Source: Pseudomonas tritici (GTDB taxonomy: Bacteria > Pseudomonadota > Gammaproteobacteria > Pseudomonadales > Pseudomonadaceae). Taken from it: a stretch of 64,000 nucleotides of DNA. Of the stretch, positions 10,356-21,439 are shown in pieces (within the stretch, counting starts at the first letter, position 1; every line of letters starts with the position of its first letter). Below the pieces are notes generated by a model. It was given only the letters and a program-made list of their open reading frames with translations, searched no databases and was not told where the DNA came from. Location of the stretch: the NCBI RefSeq assembly GCF_014268275.3, contig NZ_CP077084.1:3038001-3102000 (forward strand). Reading direction: 5' to 3'. The position numbers and the translations under genes are program-made.

Positions 10356-13300
10356 ACCTGTCGCGACTGTTTATCCTTCGCCCGGTCGCCACCACGCTGA
10401 GCATGCTGGCCATTGTGTTGGCCGGCATCATTTCGTACCGCTTGTTGCCGGTTTCGGCGTTGCCCCAAGTGGACTACCCGACCATTCGGGTGATGACCTT
10501 GTACCCCGGCGCCAGCCCGGATGTGATGACCAGTGCGGTCACCGCGCCGCTGGAACGCCAGTTCGGGCAAATGCCCGGCCTCACGCAAATGGCGTCCACC
10601 AGTTCCGGCGGCGCGTCGGTGCTGACCCTGCGTTTCAACCTCGACATCAATATGGATGTCGCCGAGCAACAGGTGCAGGCCGCGATCAACGCCGCAACCA
10701 ACCTGTTGCCCAAGGATTTGCCGGCGCCGCCGGTGTACAACAAGGTCAACCCGGCGGACACCCCGGTGCTGACCCTGGCCATTACCTCAAAAACCATGTT
10801 GCTGCCCAAGCTCAATGACCTGGTCGACACGCGCATGGCGCAGAAAATCGCGCAGATCAGCGGCGTCGGCATGGTCAGCATCGCCGGTGGCCAGCGCCAG
10901 GCCGTGCGCATCAAGGTCAACCCCGAGGCCCTGGCGGCCAACGGCTTGAACCTGTCGGACGTGCGCACCTTGATCGCCGCTTCCAACGTCAACCAGCCCA
11001 AGGGTAACTTCGACGGCCCCACCCGCGTGTCGATGCTTGATGCCAACGACCAGTTGGTCTCGCCCGCGCAGTACGCCGAGTTGATCCTGGCCTACAACAA
11101 TGGCGCGCCGTTGCGTCTAAAAGACGTGGCACAGATCGTCGACGGCGCCGAAAACGAGCGCCTCGCGGCTTGGGCCAATGAAAACCAGGCCGTGCTGCTG
11201 AATATCCAGCGCCAGCCGGGGGCCAACGTGATCGAGGTGGTGGACCGCATCAAGGCGCTGCTGCCAAGCATCACCGACAACCTGCCGGCCGGCCTCGACG
11301 TGACGGTGCTCACTGACCGCACCCAAACCATCCGGGCGTCGGTGAAAGACGTGCAGCACGAATTGCTCATCGCCATCGCCCTGGTGGTGATGGTGACGTT
11401 CCTGTTCCTGCGCAGGGTCAGCGCCACGCTCATTCCGTCCATCGCCGTGCCGCTGTCGCTGGTGGGCACCTTTGGCGTGATGTACCTGGCGGGTTTCTCC
11501 ATCAACAACCTCACGCTGATGGCCTTGACCATCGCCACCGGTTTCGTGGTGGACGATGCCATCGTGATGCTGGAGAACATCTCGCGCTATATAGAGGAGG
11601 GCGAAACGCCCTTGGCCGCGGCGCTAAAGGGCGCCAAGCAAATCGGTTTTACCCTGATTTCCCTGACCCTGTCGCTGATCGCGGTATTGATTCCGCTGCT
11701 GTTCATGGCCGACGTCGTCGGGCGCCTGTTCCGTGAGTTCGCCATCACCCTGGCAGTGGCTATCCTGATTTCCCTGGTGGTGTCCCTGACCCTCACGCCG
11801 ATGATGTGCGCGCGGCTGCTCAAGCGTGAACCCAAGGAAGAGGAGCAAAGCCGATTCTACAAAGCCAGTGGTGCGTGGATCGATTGGTTGATCGCGCGTT
11901 ATGGAAGCATGTTGCAGTGGGTGCTCCGGCACCAACCGCTGACCCTGCTGGTCGCCATCGCGACCCTGGGCCTGACCGTGGTGCTGTACCTGGTGGTGCC
12001 CAAAGGCTTCTTCCCGGTGCAGGATACGGGCGTGATCCAGGGTATTTCCGAAGCGCCGCAGTCGATTTCCTTCGCCGCCATGAGCCAGCGCCAGCAGGAC
12101 CTGGCGAAGATCATCCTGGCCGATCCAGCGGTGGAAAGCCTGTCGTCCTACATTGGTGTGGACGGTGACAACGCTACCCTCAACAGTGGGCGCTTGTTGA
12201 TCAACCTCAAGGCTCACGGCCTGCGCGACTTGAGCGCAGCCCAAGTGATCACCCGCTTGCAGCCGCAAATCGACAAGCTGGTGGGCATCCGCCTGTTCAT
12301 GCAGCCGGTGCAGGACTTGACCATCGAAGACCGTGTCAGCCGCACCCAGTACCAGTTCAGCATGTCTTCGCCGGATTCCGAGTTGCTGGCGTTGTGGAGC
12401 GAAAAACTGGTCCACGCGTTGAGCCAGATGCCCGAACTCACCGACGTTGCCAGCGACCTGCAGGACAAGGGCCTGCAGGTGTACCTGGTGATCGACCGCG
12501 ATGCGGCGTCACGCCTGGGTGTCAGCGTGTCGACCATCACCGACGCGCTTTACGATGCCTTCGGCCAACGGCAGATTTCTACCATCTACACCCAGGCCAG
12601 CCAGTACCGCGTGGTATTGCAGGCCCAGTCCGGCGAAACCCTGGGCCCGGATGCGCTGAACCAGATCCATGTGAAAACCACCGATGGCGGCCAGGTGCGC
12701 TTGTCCAGCCTGGCCCATGTGGAACAGCGCCAGGCGCAACTGGCGATTGCGCACATCGGCCAGTTCCCGGCGGTGATGATGTCGTTCAACCTGGCGCCTG
12801 GTGTCGCGTTGGGCGAAGGCGTGGAGCTGATCAACCAGACCCAGAAAGACATCGGCATGCCGGTGGGCGTGCAGACCCAGTTCCAGGGCGCGGCCCAGGC
12901 GTTCGAAGCCTCGCTGTCGAGCACCTTGCTGCTGATCCTGGCGGCCGTGGTCACCATGTACATCGTGCTGGGTGTGCTCTACGAGAGTTATATCCACCCG
13001 ATCACCATCCTCTCGACCTTGCCGTCGGCGGCCGTGGGCGCGTTGCTGGCGTTGCTGCTCAGTGGCAATGACCTGGGCATGATTGCGATCATCGGCATCA
13101 TTTTGCTGATCGGTATCGTCAAGAAGAACGCGATCATGATGATCGACTTCGCCCTCGATGCTGAACGCAACCAGGGGCTCGACCCGCAGACCGCGATCTA
13201 CCAGGCGGCGCTGCTGCGCTTCCGGCCGATCCTGATGACCACCTTGGCCGCATTGTTTGGTGCAGTACCGTTGATGCTCGCCACCGGTTCCGGCGCTGAA

Positions 13301-13453
13301 CTGCGTCAACCTCTGGGCCTGGTGATGGTCGGCGGTTTGTTGGTGAGCCAGGTGCTGACCCTGTTCACCACGCCGGTGATTTACCTGTACTTCGATCGCC
13401 TGGGCCGTCGCTGGCGCAAAGAGCCGCAAAGCCTGGAGCCGGTTGAGTCATGA
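10352..13453 (+). CDS. muxB: RND multidrug efflux pump subunit (MdtB/MuxB type)
   Basis: Proton-driven inner-membrane pump of 1033 residues, the standard RND length. It begins [20 protein letters not shown], the usual first transmembrane segment. TM4 carries [21 protein letters not shown] with the paired aspartates needed for proton translocation. Two large periplasmic loops and the second TM bundle ([20 protein letters not shown]) are intact. Translationally coupled to muxA and muxC by ATGA overlaps. In characterised homologues MuxB and MuxC form a mixed trimer, explaining two adjacent RND genes. Confidence 0.95.
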   Translation: MNLSRLFILRPVATTLSMLAIVLAGIISYRLLPVSALPQVDYPTIRVMTLYPGASPDVMTSAVTAPLERQFGQMPGLTQMASTSSGGASVLTLRFNLDINMDVAEQQVQAAINAATNLLPKDLPAPPVYNKVNPADTPVLTLAITSKTMLLPKLNDLVDTRMAQKIAQISGVGMVSIAGGQRQAVRIKVNPEALAANGLNLSDVRTLIAASNVNQPKGNFDGPTRVSMLDANDQLVSPAQYAELILAYNNGAPLRLKDVAQIVDGAENERLAAWANENQAVLLNIQRQPGANVIEVVDRIKALLPSITDNLPAGLDVTVLTDRTQTIRASVKDVQHELLIAIALVVMVTFLFLRRVSATLIPSIAVPLSLVGTFGVMYLAGFSINNLTLMALTIATGFVVDDAIVMLENISRYIEEGETPLAAALKGAKQIGFTLISLTLSLIAVLIPLLFMADVVGRLFREFAITLAVAILISLVVSLTLTPMMCARLLKREPKEEEQSRFYKASGAWIDWLIARYGSMLQWVLRHQPLTLLVAIATLGLTVVLYLVVPKGFFPVQDTGVIQGISEAPQSISFAAMSQRQQDLAKIILADPAVESLSSYIGVDGDNATLNSGRLLINLKAHGLRDLSAAQVITRLQPQIDKLVGIRLFMQPVQDLTIEDRVSRTQYQFSMSSPDSELLALWSEKLVHALSQMPELTDVASDLQDKGLQVYLVIDRDAASRLGVSVSTITDALYDAFGQRQISTIYTQASQYRVVLQAQSGETLGPDALNQIHVKTTDGGQVRLSSLAHVEQRQAQLAIAHIGQFPAVMMSFNLAPGVALGEGVELINQTQKDIGMPVGVQTQFQGAAQAFEASLSSTLLLILAAVVTMYIVLGVLYESYIHPITILSTLPSAAVGALLALLLSGNDLGMIAIIGIILLIGIVKKNAIMMIDFALDAERNQGLDPQTAIYQAALLRFRPILMTTLAALFGAVPLMLATGSGAELRQPLGLVMVGGLLVSQVLTLFTTPVIYLYFDRLGRRWRKEPQSLEPVES

Positions 13454-16400
13454 ACCTGTCCGGACCTTTCATTCGCCGGCCGGTAGCGACCATGCTGCTG
13501 AGCCTGGCGATCATGTTGCTGGGCGGTGTCAGCTTCAATCTGCTGCCGGTGTCGCCGCTGCCGCAGATTGATTTTCCGGTGATCGTGGTGTCGGCCAGCT
13601 TGCCTGGCGCAAGCCCCGAGGTGATGGCGTCTACCGTGGCCACGCCGCTGGAGCGCTCGTTTGGCGCGATTGCCGGCATTACCACCATGAGTAGCTCGTC
13701 GAGCCAGGGCTCTACCCGGGTGATCCTCGCGTTTGACTCCGACCGGGATATCAACGGCGCGGCGCGGGAAGTGCAGGCGGCAATCAATGCCTCGCGCAAC
13801 CTGCTGCCCAGCGGCATGCGCAGCATGCCCACCTACAAAAAGATCAACCCGTCCCAGGCGCCGATCATGGTGCTGTCGCTGACCTCGGACGTGCTGCAGA
13901 AAGGCCAGTTGTACGACCTGGCCTCGACCATTCTTTCGCAAAGCCTGTCCCAGGTGCCGGGCGTAGGCGAAGTGCAGATCGGCGGCAGCTCCCTGCCGGC
14001 GGTGCGCATCGAGCTGGAGCCCAAGGCCCTCGACCAGTACGGCGTGGCCCTCGACGATGTGCGCAACACCATCGCCAACGCCAACCAGCGCCGGCCCAAA
14101 GGCTCCCTGGAAGACAGCCAGCGCAACTGGCAGATCCAGGCCAACGACCAACTGGAAAAAGCCAAGGACTACGAGCCGCTGCTGATCCGCTACCAGAACG
14201 GCGCCGCCTTGCGCTTGAGTGATGTGGCGAAGATCAGCGACGGCGTTGAAGACCGCTACAACAGCGGCTTCTTCAACAACGAACCGGCGGTGCTGCTGGT
14301 GATCAACCGCCAGTCCGGTGCCAATATCATTGAGACGGTCAGGCAGATCAAGGCGCAGTTGCCGGCGTTGCAAGCGGTGCTGCCGTCCAGCGTCAAGCTG
14401 AGCCTGGCGATGGACCGCTCGCCGGTGATCACGGCGACCTTGCACGAAGCCGAGATGACCCTGCTGATCGCCGTGGGCCTGGTGATTCTGGTGGTGTACC
14501 TGTTCCTCGGTAACTTCCGCGCCTCGCTGATCCCGACCCTGGCAGTGCCGGTGTCGCTGGTGGGCACCTTCGCGGTGATGTACCTGTACGGTTTTTCGTT
14601 GAACAATTTTTCCTTGATGGCGTTGATCCTGGCCACCGGCCTGGTGGTGGACGATGCCATTGTGGTGCTGGAGAACATTTCCCGGCATATCGACGAAGGC
14701 GTGCCGCCGATGAAGGCGGCGTACCTGGGAGCCGAGGAAGTCGGGTTTACCTTGCTGTCGATGAACGTGTCGCTGGTGGCGGTGTTCCTGTCCATTCTGT
14801 TTATGGGCGGGATTGTCACCAACCTGTTCCGCGAGTTTTCTATCACCTTGTCGGCGGCGATCATTGTGTCGCTGATTGTCTCGCTGACCCTGACGCCCAT
14901 GCTGTGCGCGCGCTGGCTCAAGCCCCACGTCAAAGGCCAGATGACCGGCTTGCAGCGTTGGAGCCAGAAGGTCAACGACCGCATGGTTGCCGGCTACGCG
15001 ACCAGCCTGGATTGGGTGCTGCGCCATCGTCGCCTGACCCTGCTTAGCCTGTTGCTGACCATTGGTTTGAACGTGGCGTTGTACGTGGTGGTACCGAAAA
15101 CCTTCATGCCGCAGCAGGACACCGGCCAATTGATCGGTTTTGTGCGGGGCGATGACGGCCTGTCGTTCAGCGTGATGCAACCGAAGATGGAAACCTTCCG
15201 CAAAGCCGTGCTCAAGGACCCGGCGGTGCTCAGCGTGGCCGGCTTTATCGGCGGCAACAATGGCACCAACAACGCGGTGATGCTGGTACGCCTCAAACCT
15301 ATCAGCGAGCGCAAGATTTCCGCCCAGGCGGTGATCGAGCGGCTGCGCAAGGACGTGCCGCTGGTGCCGGGCGGGCGGCTGTTCCTGATGGCCGACCAGG
15401 ACCTGCAGTTCGGTGGCAGCCGCGACCAGACCAGTGCGCAGTATTCCTACATCCTGCAAAGTGGCGACCTGGCGGCACTGCGCCTGTGGTATCCGAAGGT
15501 CGTCGCGGCCTTGCGCGAGCTGCCGGAACTCACCGCCATCGACGCCCGCGAAGGCCGGGGTGCGGCGCAGGTCACGCTGATTGTCGACCGCGACCAGGCC
15601 AAACGCTTGGGTATCGACATGAATATGGTCACGGCGGTGCTCAACAACGCCTACAGCCAGCGGCAGATTTCCACCATCTACGACAGCCTCAACCAGTACC
15701 AGGTGGTGATGGAGGTCAATCCCAAATACGCGCAGGACCCGATCACCCTTAACCAGATGCAGGTGATCACCGCTGACGGCGCGCGGGTACCGTTATCGAC
15801 CATTGCCCATTACGAGAACAGTTTGGCGGACGACCGCGTCAGCCACGAAGGCCAGTTCGCTTCGGAAAACATTGCCTTCGACATGGCGCCAGGTGTGACA
15901 GTGGAGCAGGGCACGGCCGCTATCGAGCGGGCGATTGCCAAGGTCGGCTTGCCAGAAGATGTGATCGCCAAGATGGCCGGCACCGCCGATGCCTTCGCGG
16001 CCACACAGAAGGGCCAGCCGTTCATGATCCTCGGCGCGCTGGTGGCGGTGTACCTAGTGCTGGGCATTCTGTATGAAAGCTACATCCACCCATTGACGAT
16101 CCTCTCGACCCTGCCGTCGGCCGGTGTTGGCGCGATGCTCGCCATTTACCTGACGGGGGGCGAGTTCAGCCTGATCTCCTTGCTGGGCCTGTTCCTGCTG
16201 ATTGGTGTGGTGAAGAAGAACGCGATCTTGATGATCGACCTGGCCCTGCAGCTGGAGCGTAACGACCGCATGGGGCCGATGGAGTCGATTCGCAGCGCCT
16301 GCCTGATGCGTTTGCGGCCGATCCTGATGACCACCCTGGCGGCCATCCTCGGTGCGTTGCCTTTGCTGTTGGGCAGTGGTGATGGCGCGGAAATGCGTCG

Positions 16401-16557
16401 CCCCCTGGGCCTGACCATCATCGGCGGCCTGGTGTTCAGCCAGGTCCTGACCCTTTACACCACCCCGGTGGTTTACCTCTATCTCGACCGCGCGCGCCAT
16501 CGCTTCAACAAATGGCGCGGTGTGCGTACCGATGCTGCCCTGGACACTGCGCTATGA
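13450..16557 (+). CDS. muxC: RND multidrug efflux pump subunit (MdtC/MuxC type)
   Basis: The second RND pump of the pair, 1035 residues. It parallels MuxB throughout ([22 protein letters not shown]4 [21 protein letters not shown] with both aspartates; TM10 region [20 protein letters not shown]). The duplication has clearly diverged, so it is functional specialisation rather than a recent copy. It overlaps muxB by 4 bases and opmB by 4 bases. Substrates reported for the P. aeruginosa system include novobiocin, aztreonam, macrolides and tetracycline; the substrates here cannot be read from sequence. Confidence 0.95.
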   Translation: MNLSGPFIRRPVATMLLSLAIMLLGGVSFNLLPVSPLPQIDFPVIVVSASLPGASPEVMASTVATPLERSFGAIAGITTMSSSSSQGSTRVILAFDSDRDINGAAREVQAAINASRNLLPSGMRSMPTYKKINPSQAPIMVLSLTSDVLQKGQLYDLASTILSQSLSQVPGVGEVQIGGSSLPAVRIELEPKALDQYGVALDDVRNTIANANQRRPKGSLEDSQRNWQIQANDQLEKAKDYEPLLIRYQNGAALRLSDVAKISDGVEDRYNSGFFNNEPAVLLVINRQSGANIIETVRQIKAQLPALQAVLPSSVKLSLAMDRSPVITATLHEAEMTLLIAVGLVILVVYLFLGNFRASLIPTLAVPVSLVGTFAVMYLYGFSLNNFSLMALILATGLVVDDAIVVLENISRHIDEGVPPMKAAYLGAEEVGFTLLSMNVSLVAVFLSILFMGGIVTNLFREFSITLSAAIIVSLIVSLTLTPMLCARWLKPHVKGQMTGLQRWSQKVNDRMVAGYATSLDWVLRHRRLTLLSLLLTIGLNVALYVVVPKTFMPQQDTGQLIGFVRGDDGLSFSVMQPKMETFRKAVLKDPAVLSVAGFIGGNNGTNNAVMLVRLKPISERKISAQAVIERLRKDVPLVPGGRLFLMADQDLQFGGSRDQTSAQYSYILQSGDLAALRLWYPKVVAALRELPELTAIDAREGRGAAQVTLIVDRDQAKRLGIDMNMVTAVLNNAYSQRQISTIYDSLNQYQVVMEVNPKYAQDPITLNQMQVITADGARVPLSTIAHYENSLADDRVSHEGQFASENIAFDMAPGVTVEQGTAAIERAIAKVGLPEDVIAKMAGTADAFAATQKGQPFMILGALVAVYLVLGILYESYIHPLTILSTLPSAGVGAMLAIYLTGGEFSLISLLGLFLLIGVVKKNAILMIDLALQLERNDRMGPMESIRSACLMRLRPILMTTLAAILGALPLLLGSGDGAEMRRPLGLTIIGGLVFSQVLTLYTTPVVYLYLDRARHRFNKWRGVRTDAALDTAL

Positions 16558-18023
16558 CCGATTCAACCTTTGCCCAATTGGCCATGTTCCGTGGTTGCCG
16601 CGTGGCGAGCCTGGTGCTGTGTGGCGTGTTGCTCAGCGCCTGCGCTATTGGCCCCGACTACAAGCGCCCGGAAGTCGTCGAGCCCGCCCAATTCAAAGAA
16701 GCCCAAGGCTGGCGCCAGGCAACCCCGAGCGACGCCTTGGCCCGTGGCGCCTGGTGGGAGCTGTACGGCGACCGCCAGCTCAATGACCTGGTGCTGCGCC
16801 TCAACAATTCCAACCAAACCGTCGCCCAGGCCGAAGCGCGCTTTCGCCAGGCCCAGGCGCTGGTGCGCAGTTCCCGTGGTGCGTTTTACCCCAGCGTTGA
16901 CCTCAGCGTCGGTAAAACCCGCGCCAGCCAAGGCACCGGCAGCAGCAGCGCCAGCCTGAGCAGTTCCAGCAGTGGTATCCGTGACACCCTGAATGCACAG
17001 TTAGGCGTGAGCTGGGAGGCGGATATCTGGGGCAAATTGCGCCGTGGCCTGGAAGCCAACGAGGCCAGCGCCGAAGCCAGCTCGGCGGACCTGGCGGCGA
17101 TGCGCCTGAGCCAACAGTCGGAACTGGTGCAAAGCTACCTGCAACTGCGCGTCATGGATGAACAGACGCGTTTGCTGCAAGCCACGCTGGAGGCCTATCA
17201 GCGCTCCCTGCAAATGACCCAGAACCAATACCGCGCCGGTGTCTCCGGCAAGGACGCGGTGGCCCAGGCGCAAACCCAGCTCAAGACCACCCAGGCCAGC
17301 CTGATCGACCTGATCTGGCAACGTGCCCAATTGGAAAACGCAATTGCCGTGCTGATCGGCGAGGCGCCGGCCAACTTCAACCTGGCGGTGAGCAAAGACA
17401 TCCCGGCACTGCCGCAGATTCCGCTGAGCCTGCCGTCGCAATTGCTTGAGCGTCGCCCGGATATCGCCTCGGCCGAACGCTCGGTGATCGCCGCCAACGC
17501 CAATATCGGCGTGGCCGAGGCCGCTTACTATCCGGACCTGAGCCTGAGCCTGGCCGGCGGCTATTCCAGCAGTACCTATTCCGACTGGATCAGCCTGCCG
17601 AACCGCTTCTGGTCGGTAGGCCCCAAGCTCGCCATGACCCTGTTCGACGGCGGCCAGCGTTCGGCGGAAGTCGACCGCACCGTGGCCAGCTATGACGAGA
17701 CCGTCGCCAAGTACCGCCAGACCGTGCTGGATGGTTTCCGCGAAGTGGAAAACTACATGGTGCAGCTCAAGGTGCTGGAAGACGAGGCGGTGGTCAGCAA
17801 TGAAGCGCTTGAGGCCGCGCGTGAATCGCTACGGCTGACCCAGAACCAGTACAAGGCCGGGCTGATTGCCTACCTCGACGTGGTCACCGTGCAAGCGACG
17901 GCCCTGAGCAACGAACGCACCGTGTTGACCTTGTTGCAGACGCGTCTGGTGGCCAGTGTGCAACTGATCGCCGCATTGGGCGGTGGCTGGGATGGGAAGA
18001 CACCCATTGCCGAGAAAGACTGA
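16554..18023 (+). CDS. opmB: Outer-membrane efflux lipoprotein (NodT/OprM family)
   Basis: Outer-membrane channel of the MuxABC pump, 489 residues from the ATG that overlaps the muxC stop. A longer in-frame reading from 16512 would run into muxC and is not supported. The lipobox LLSAC places the lipidated cysteine at residue 30, followed by AIGPDYKRPEV, the conserved OprM-type mature start. Two repeated outer-membrane-factor halves are visible, with paired helices (QAEARFRQAQALV; YRQTVLDGFREVENY) and the typical NQYKAGLIAYLDVVTVQ near the end. Last gene of the operon. Confidence 0.94.
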   Translation: MTDSTFAQLAMFRGCRVASLVLCGVLLSACAIGPDYKRPEVVEPAQFKEAQGWRQATPSDALARGAWWELYGDRQLNDLVLRLNNSNQTVAQAEARFRQAQALVRSSRGAFYPSVDLSVGKTRASQGTGSSSASLSSSSSGIRDTLNAQLGVSWEADIWGKLRRGLEANEASAEASSADLAAMRLSQQSELVQSYLQLRVMDEQTRLLQATLEAYQRSLQMTQNQYRAGVSGKDAVAQAQTQLKTTQASLIDLIWQRAQLENAIAVLIGEAPANFNLAVSKDIPALPQIPLSLPSQLLERRPDIASAERSVIAANANIGVAEAAYYPDLSLSLAGGYSSSTYSDWISLPNRFWSVGPKLAMTLFDGGQRSAEVDRTVASYDETVAKYRQTVLDGFREVENYMVQLKVLEDEAVVSNEALEAARESLRLTQNQYKAGLIAYLDVVTVQATALSNERTVLTLLQTRLVASVQLIAALGGGWDGKTPIAEKD

Positions 18024-18031
18024 TCAACACC

Positions 18032-18286
18032 TGTGGGAGTTGGCTCGTCTGCAATGACCCTAGGTATCTACACATTTTCAATGTGATAGTGCGTAGCAGC
18101 TGTCGAGCCCCGGCGAGGCTGCGTTGGCGACCTGCCTGACACACCGCTGACGCAGCCTCGCCGGGGCTCGACAGCTGCTACGCAGAGGGTTCGCTGTAAA
18201 TGTGTAAATACTTATGCTGCGATGACATCAACTCGGTCTGCCTGATGCACCGAGGCGCCTGTATCGCGGGCAAGCCAGCTTCCACA
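18032..18286. repeat. REPIN split by an inserted element
   Basis: The 436-base gap between opmB and the next gene begins with a REP unit (18032-18057, TGTGGGAGTTGGCTCG) and has the inverted partner at 18262-18286 (GGGCAAGCCAGCTTCCACA). Intact REPINs in this window span about 70-90 bases; this one spans 255 because an element with terminal inverted repeats sits between its halves. The remainder (about 18287-18459) is AT-richer toward its end and presumably holds the promoter of the next gene. I could not define boxes with confidence. Confidence 0.75.
18059..18216. mobile_element. MITE-like inverted-repeat element (158 bp)
   Basis: The core is a perfect 35-bp inverted repeat (arms 18090-18124 and 18150-18184) around a 25-base centre. 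The outer parts are also inverted (16 of 20 positions: CCTAGGTATCTACACA against CATAAGTATTTACACA). It is flanked by CTGCAATGAC (18049-18058) and CTGCGATGAC (18217-18226), a likely 10-bp target duplication with one change. No coding capacity. It may belong to the R-type intergenic repeat families known from P. fluorescens, but family assignment was not checked. As RNA it would form a very stable hairpin and may also end the opmB transcript. Confidence 0.7.
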
Positions 18287-18459
18287 AAAAAGCCAGCCAG
18301 GCACACTGTCCACACCGTTTTCGAGCCATCCGATTGACGTCAAAGTGCCAGTGATAGCTATACGATAATTAATCAACTGTACAAGAATTATTCTCGCTAC
18401 AATCGCCCGCTTTGCCACTTTGCACGGGCCTCTCAGGCCTGCTGCGCACGAGAAGTCCC

Positions 18460-20556
18460 ATGCTCATCGGTAGTTATTCACCCTCCCTGGTTGCGATCTC
18501 ACTGCTTGTCGCGATCCTTGCTTCCTACACCGCGTTAGATCTGTCCGGCCGCATTGCCACCGCCAAAGGTCGCGCGGTCTATCTATGGATAGCCGGCGGC
18601 GCGATGGCGATGGGGGTCGGGGTGTGGTCGATGCATTTCATCGGCATGCTCGCGCTGCGTTTGCCGTTTGCGCTGGGCTTTGATACGGGCATCACGGCGT
18701 TGTCGTTGTTGATCGCGGTGCTGTCCAGCGGCTTTGCGTTGTGGCTGGTCAGCCAGCCGCGTTTACCTGCCTGGCAACTGGCGTTTGGTGCGCTGATCAT
18801 GGGCACCGGCATCGCCTGCATGCACTACACCGGCATGGCCGCGATGCGCATGACGCCGGGTATCGACTACGACCCGGCCTTGTTTGGTGCCTCTTTGTTG
18901 ATTGCCGTCGGGGCCTGCGGCGCAGCGTTGTGGATCGCCTTCAATCTGCGCCGTAATACCCCGTACGTGCGCCTGGCACGGGGTGGCGCAGCGGTCGTGA
19001 TGGGTTTTGCCATCGTCGGCATGCATTACACCGGTGTGGCGGCAGCGCAGTTCGCCGATGACAGTTTCTGCGGTGCCGCACTGGACGGCTTGAGCGGCAA
19101 TGGCCTGGACAATCTGGTACTGGTCACGACCCTGGCGGTGCTCGCCATCGCCTTGCTGACCTCACTGCTCGACGCGCGCCTGGAAGCCCGCACGGCGGTG
19201 CTCGCTGACTCCCTGACCCAAGCCAACCAGGAGCTGACCCACCTGGCCCTGCACGACATGCTCACCGGCTTGCCCAATCGCACCTTGCTCGCTGACCGTA
19301 TTCAACAAGCCATGCAGGCCGTCAAGGAGCAGGGCGGTTGCTTCGCACTGATGTTTATCGATCTGGACGGCTTCAAACCGGTCAACGATGCCTTCGGCCA
19401 CCACATGGGCGATCAGTTGCTGCGTGAAGTTGGCCAGCGCCTGCGTGAAGATTTGCGCAGCCAGGACACCCTGGCGCGTATCGGCGGGGATGAGTTTGTA
19501 TTGCTGGTGCAACTGACCCAGCCGGATGACGCACTCGGCCTTGCCGAACGCCAGGTGATCCTCATCAATCGCGCGTTCCAGGTTGCCGAGCATGAGCTGA
19601 AGATCTCCGCCAGTGTTGGTATCGCCATGTTCCCGGGCAACGGTAGCAACCCCCAGGAACTGCTGATGAACGCCGACGCCGCGATGTACCACGCCAAGGG
19701 CGTGGGCAAAAACGGCTACAGCTTTTTTGATGCATCGATGAACACCAATGCGCGCAAGCAGTTGCAGTTATTGCAAGACCTGCGCAATGCCCTGGAACAG
19801 CAGCAGTTGCAGCTCTACTACCAGCCCAAGTTCGACGCGGTCAGTGGTATTCCGGTCGGCGCCGAAGCGCTGTTGCGCTGGGAGCATCCGCAACATGGCC
19901 TGCTGCTGCCCGCGATGTTCATCGAACTGGCGGAAAAGTCCGGGCTGATCATTCCCATCGGCGAGTGGGTGCTCAATGAAGCCTGTCGCCAAATGAGTAT
20001 CTGGTACGCCCAGGGCTACGAAGACTGGCGCATTGCGGTGAACCTTTCGGCCATGCAGTTTTGCCATGCCGGACTGGTCAAGAGCGTGGCTGCGGCCCTT
20101 GAACGCCATCAGTTGCCAGCCAACAACCTGACCCTGGAAATCACCGAAACCACCGCCATGAGCGATGCCGATGCCAGCATGACCGTGTTGCAGGCGCTGT
20201 CGGACATGGGGGTCGATTTGTCCATCGATGACTTCGGCACGGGTTACTCCAGCCTCATGTACCTCAAGCGCCTGCCGGCCAATGAGCTGAAGATCGACCG
20301 TGGGTTTGTCCGTGACCTGGAGCACGACAGCGATGACGCCGCCATCGTCTCGGCCATCGTCGCACTCGGCCAGGCGTTGGGGTTGCGCATTGTTGCCGAA
20401 GGCGTGGAAACCAATGTGCAGCAGCGTTTCCTGACTCGGTTGGGGTGTGATTCCCTGCAGGGTTACCTGCTGGGGCACCCGTTGCCGGCGGAGGGGTTCA
20501 TGGCCGATATACAGCGCGCCGAAATAGGCGTTATGCCTGACAAAAGCCGTGCGTGA
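18460..20556 (+). CDS. mucR: MHYT-GGDEF-EAL c-di-GMP regulatory protein (MucR-like)
   Basis: Membrane protein of 698 residues that makes and/or degrades cyclic di-GMP. The N-terminus is an MHYT sensor with three motif copies (SMHFIGM, CMHYTGM, GMHYTGV) in a bundle of about seven spans. The GGDEF domain has an intact GGDEF at 342-346 with an upstream RxxD inhibitory site (RSQD). The EAL domain has EAL at 469-471 plus NLSAMQF, EITE, DDFGTGYSS and VAEGVE, so both activities could be intact. P. aeruginosa MucR has the same architecture and promotes alginate synthesis. Start chosen at MLIGSYSP, because an earlier in-frame codon adds a non-hydrophobic tail. Confidence 0.88.
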   Translation: MLIGSYSPSLVAISLLVAILASYTALDLSGRIATAKGRAVYLWIAGGAMAMGVGVWSMHFIGMLALRLPFALGFDTGITALSLLIAVLSSGFALWLVSQPRLPAWQLAFGALIMGTGIACMHYTGMAAMRMTPGIDYDPALFGASLLIAVGACGAALWIAFNLRRNTPYVRLARGGAAVVMGFAIVGMHYTGVAAAQFADDSFCGAALDGLSGNGLDNLVLVTTLAVLAIALLTSLLDARLEARTAVLADSLTQANQELTHLALHDMLTGLPNRTLLADRIQQAMQAVKEQGGCFALMFIDLDGFKPVNDAFGHHMGDQLLREVGQRLREDLRSQDTLARIGGDEFVLLVQLTQPDDALGLAERQVILINRAFQVAEHELKISASVGIAMFPGNGSNPQELLMNADAAMYHAKGVGKNGYSFFDASMNTNARKQLQLLQDLRNALEQQQLQLYYQPKFDAVSGIPVGAEALLRWEHPQHGLLLPAMFIELAEKSGLIIPIGEWVLNEACRQMSIWYAQGYEDWRIAVNLSAMQFCHAGLVKSVAAALERHQLPANNLTLEITETTAMSDADASMTVLQALSDMGVDLSIDDFGTGYSSLMYLKRLPANELKIDRGFVRDLEHDSDDAAIVSAIVALGQALGLRIVAEGVETNVQQRFLTRLGCDSLQGYLLGHPLPAEGFMADIQRAEIGVMPDKSRA

Positions 20557-20610
20557 CGGGTATTCTCGGATACGACCCTAAACATCAGGTTGAATCAGGA
20601 GAACGCACGC

Positions 20611-21357
20611 ATGGACAAAGTCGTCATCATCACCGGGGGCGGCCGTGGGATCGGCGCCGAGACGGCCTTGCTGGCCGCTCGCGAGGGCTATCGCATCTGC
20701 ATCAACTACCAATCCGACGAAGAGGCTGCGCACCGTGTGCTCGAGCAGGTCCGTGCGCTGGGCGTCCAGGCGATTGCCGTGCGCGCCGATGTGAGCAGCG
20801 AAGATGAAGTGATCGCCTTGTTCAACCGTGTCGACGCCGAACTGGGCCGCGTCACCGCACTGGTCAACAATGCTGGCACCGTGGGGCATAAGGCGCGGGT
20901 TGATGAGATGTCCGAGTTCCGCATCCTCAAAATCATGAAGACTAACGTGCTCGGGCCGATCCTGTGTGCCAAGCACGCGGTGCTGCGCATGTCGCCCAAG
21001 CATGGCGGGCAGGGCGGCAGCATCGTCAACGTCTCGTCGGTGGCGGCGCGACTGGGCTCGCCGGGTGAATACGTCGATTATGCGGCCTCCAAAGGCGCGC
21101 TCGACACGTTCACCCTGGGCTTGTCCAAGGAAGTCGCGGGCGAGGGCATTCGTGTTAACGCGGTTCGCCCTGGTTACATCTTCACTGACTTCCATGCCCT
21201 GAGCGGCGACCCGGATCGCGTCAGCAAACTCGAGTCCGGCATCCCCATGGCCAGGGGCGGGCGCCCGGATGAAGTGGCGGAGGCGATTATCTGGTTGCTG
21301 TCGGATAAGGCTTCGTATGCGACGGGCACATTCCTGGACCTGGGTGGCGGCCGCTGA
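20611..21357 (+). CDS. SDR-family NAD(P)-dependent oxidoreductase
   Basis: Classical short-chain dehydrogenase/reductase of 248 residues. The cofactor motif TGGGRGIG lies at 8-15, the structural NNAG follows ALV near residue 90, and the catalytic Ser (NVSS), Tyr and Lys (YAASK) are present. The C-terminal LDLGGGR is typical of glucose-dehydrogenase/FabG-like members. The start at 20611 is supported by AGGAG about 10 bases upstream; an earlier in-frame ATG at 20590 lacks such a site. It lies 54 bases after mucR, possibly read through from it. Substrate unknown. Confidence 0.85.
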   Translation: MDKVVIITGGGRGIGAETALLAAREGYRICINYQSDEEAAHRVLEQVRALGVQAIAVRADVSSEDEVIALFNRVDAELGRVTALVNNAGTVGHKARVDEMSEFRILKIMKTNVLGPILCAKHAVLRMSPKHGGQGGSIVNVSSVAARLGSPGEYVDYAASKGALDTFTLGLSKEVAGEGIRVNAVRPGYIFTDFHALSGDPDRVSKLESGIPMARGGRPDEVAEAIIWLLSDKASYATGTFLDLGGGR

Positions 21358-21367
21358 CCGGACTGAC

Positions 21368-21439
21368 GCCATCGCGGGCAAGCCCGGCTCCCACATTGGA
21401 ATGCGTACACCTGTGGGAGTCGGGCTGGCCCGCGATGGC
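21368..21439. repeat. REP pair between convergent genes, reversed orientation
   Basis: Two REP units (21368-21395, GCCATCGCGGGCAAGCCC; 21412-21439, GTCGGGCTGGCCCGCGATGG) face each other in the opposite orientation to the other pairs, with the CCCACA/TGTGGG ends inside. It fills the 82 bases between the SDR stop and the convergent MocR stop and probably serves as a two-way transcription barrier. Confidence 0.85.

Noticed and set aside
13381..15459. Minus-strand open frame of 692 codons opposite muxC
   Set aside because: Extremely His/Gln/Arg-rich and without domain; a shadow of the RND gene on the other strand.
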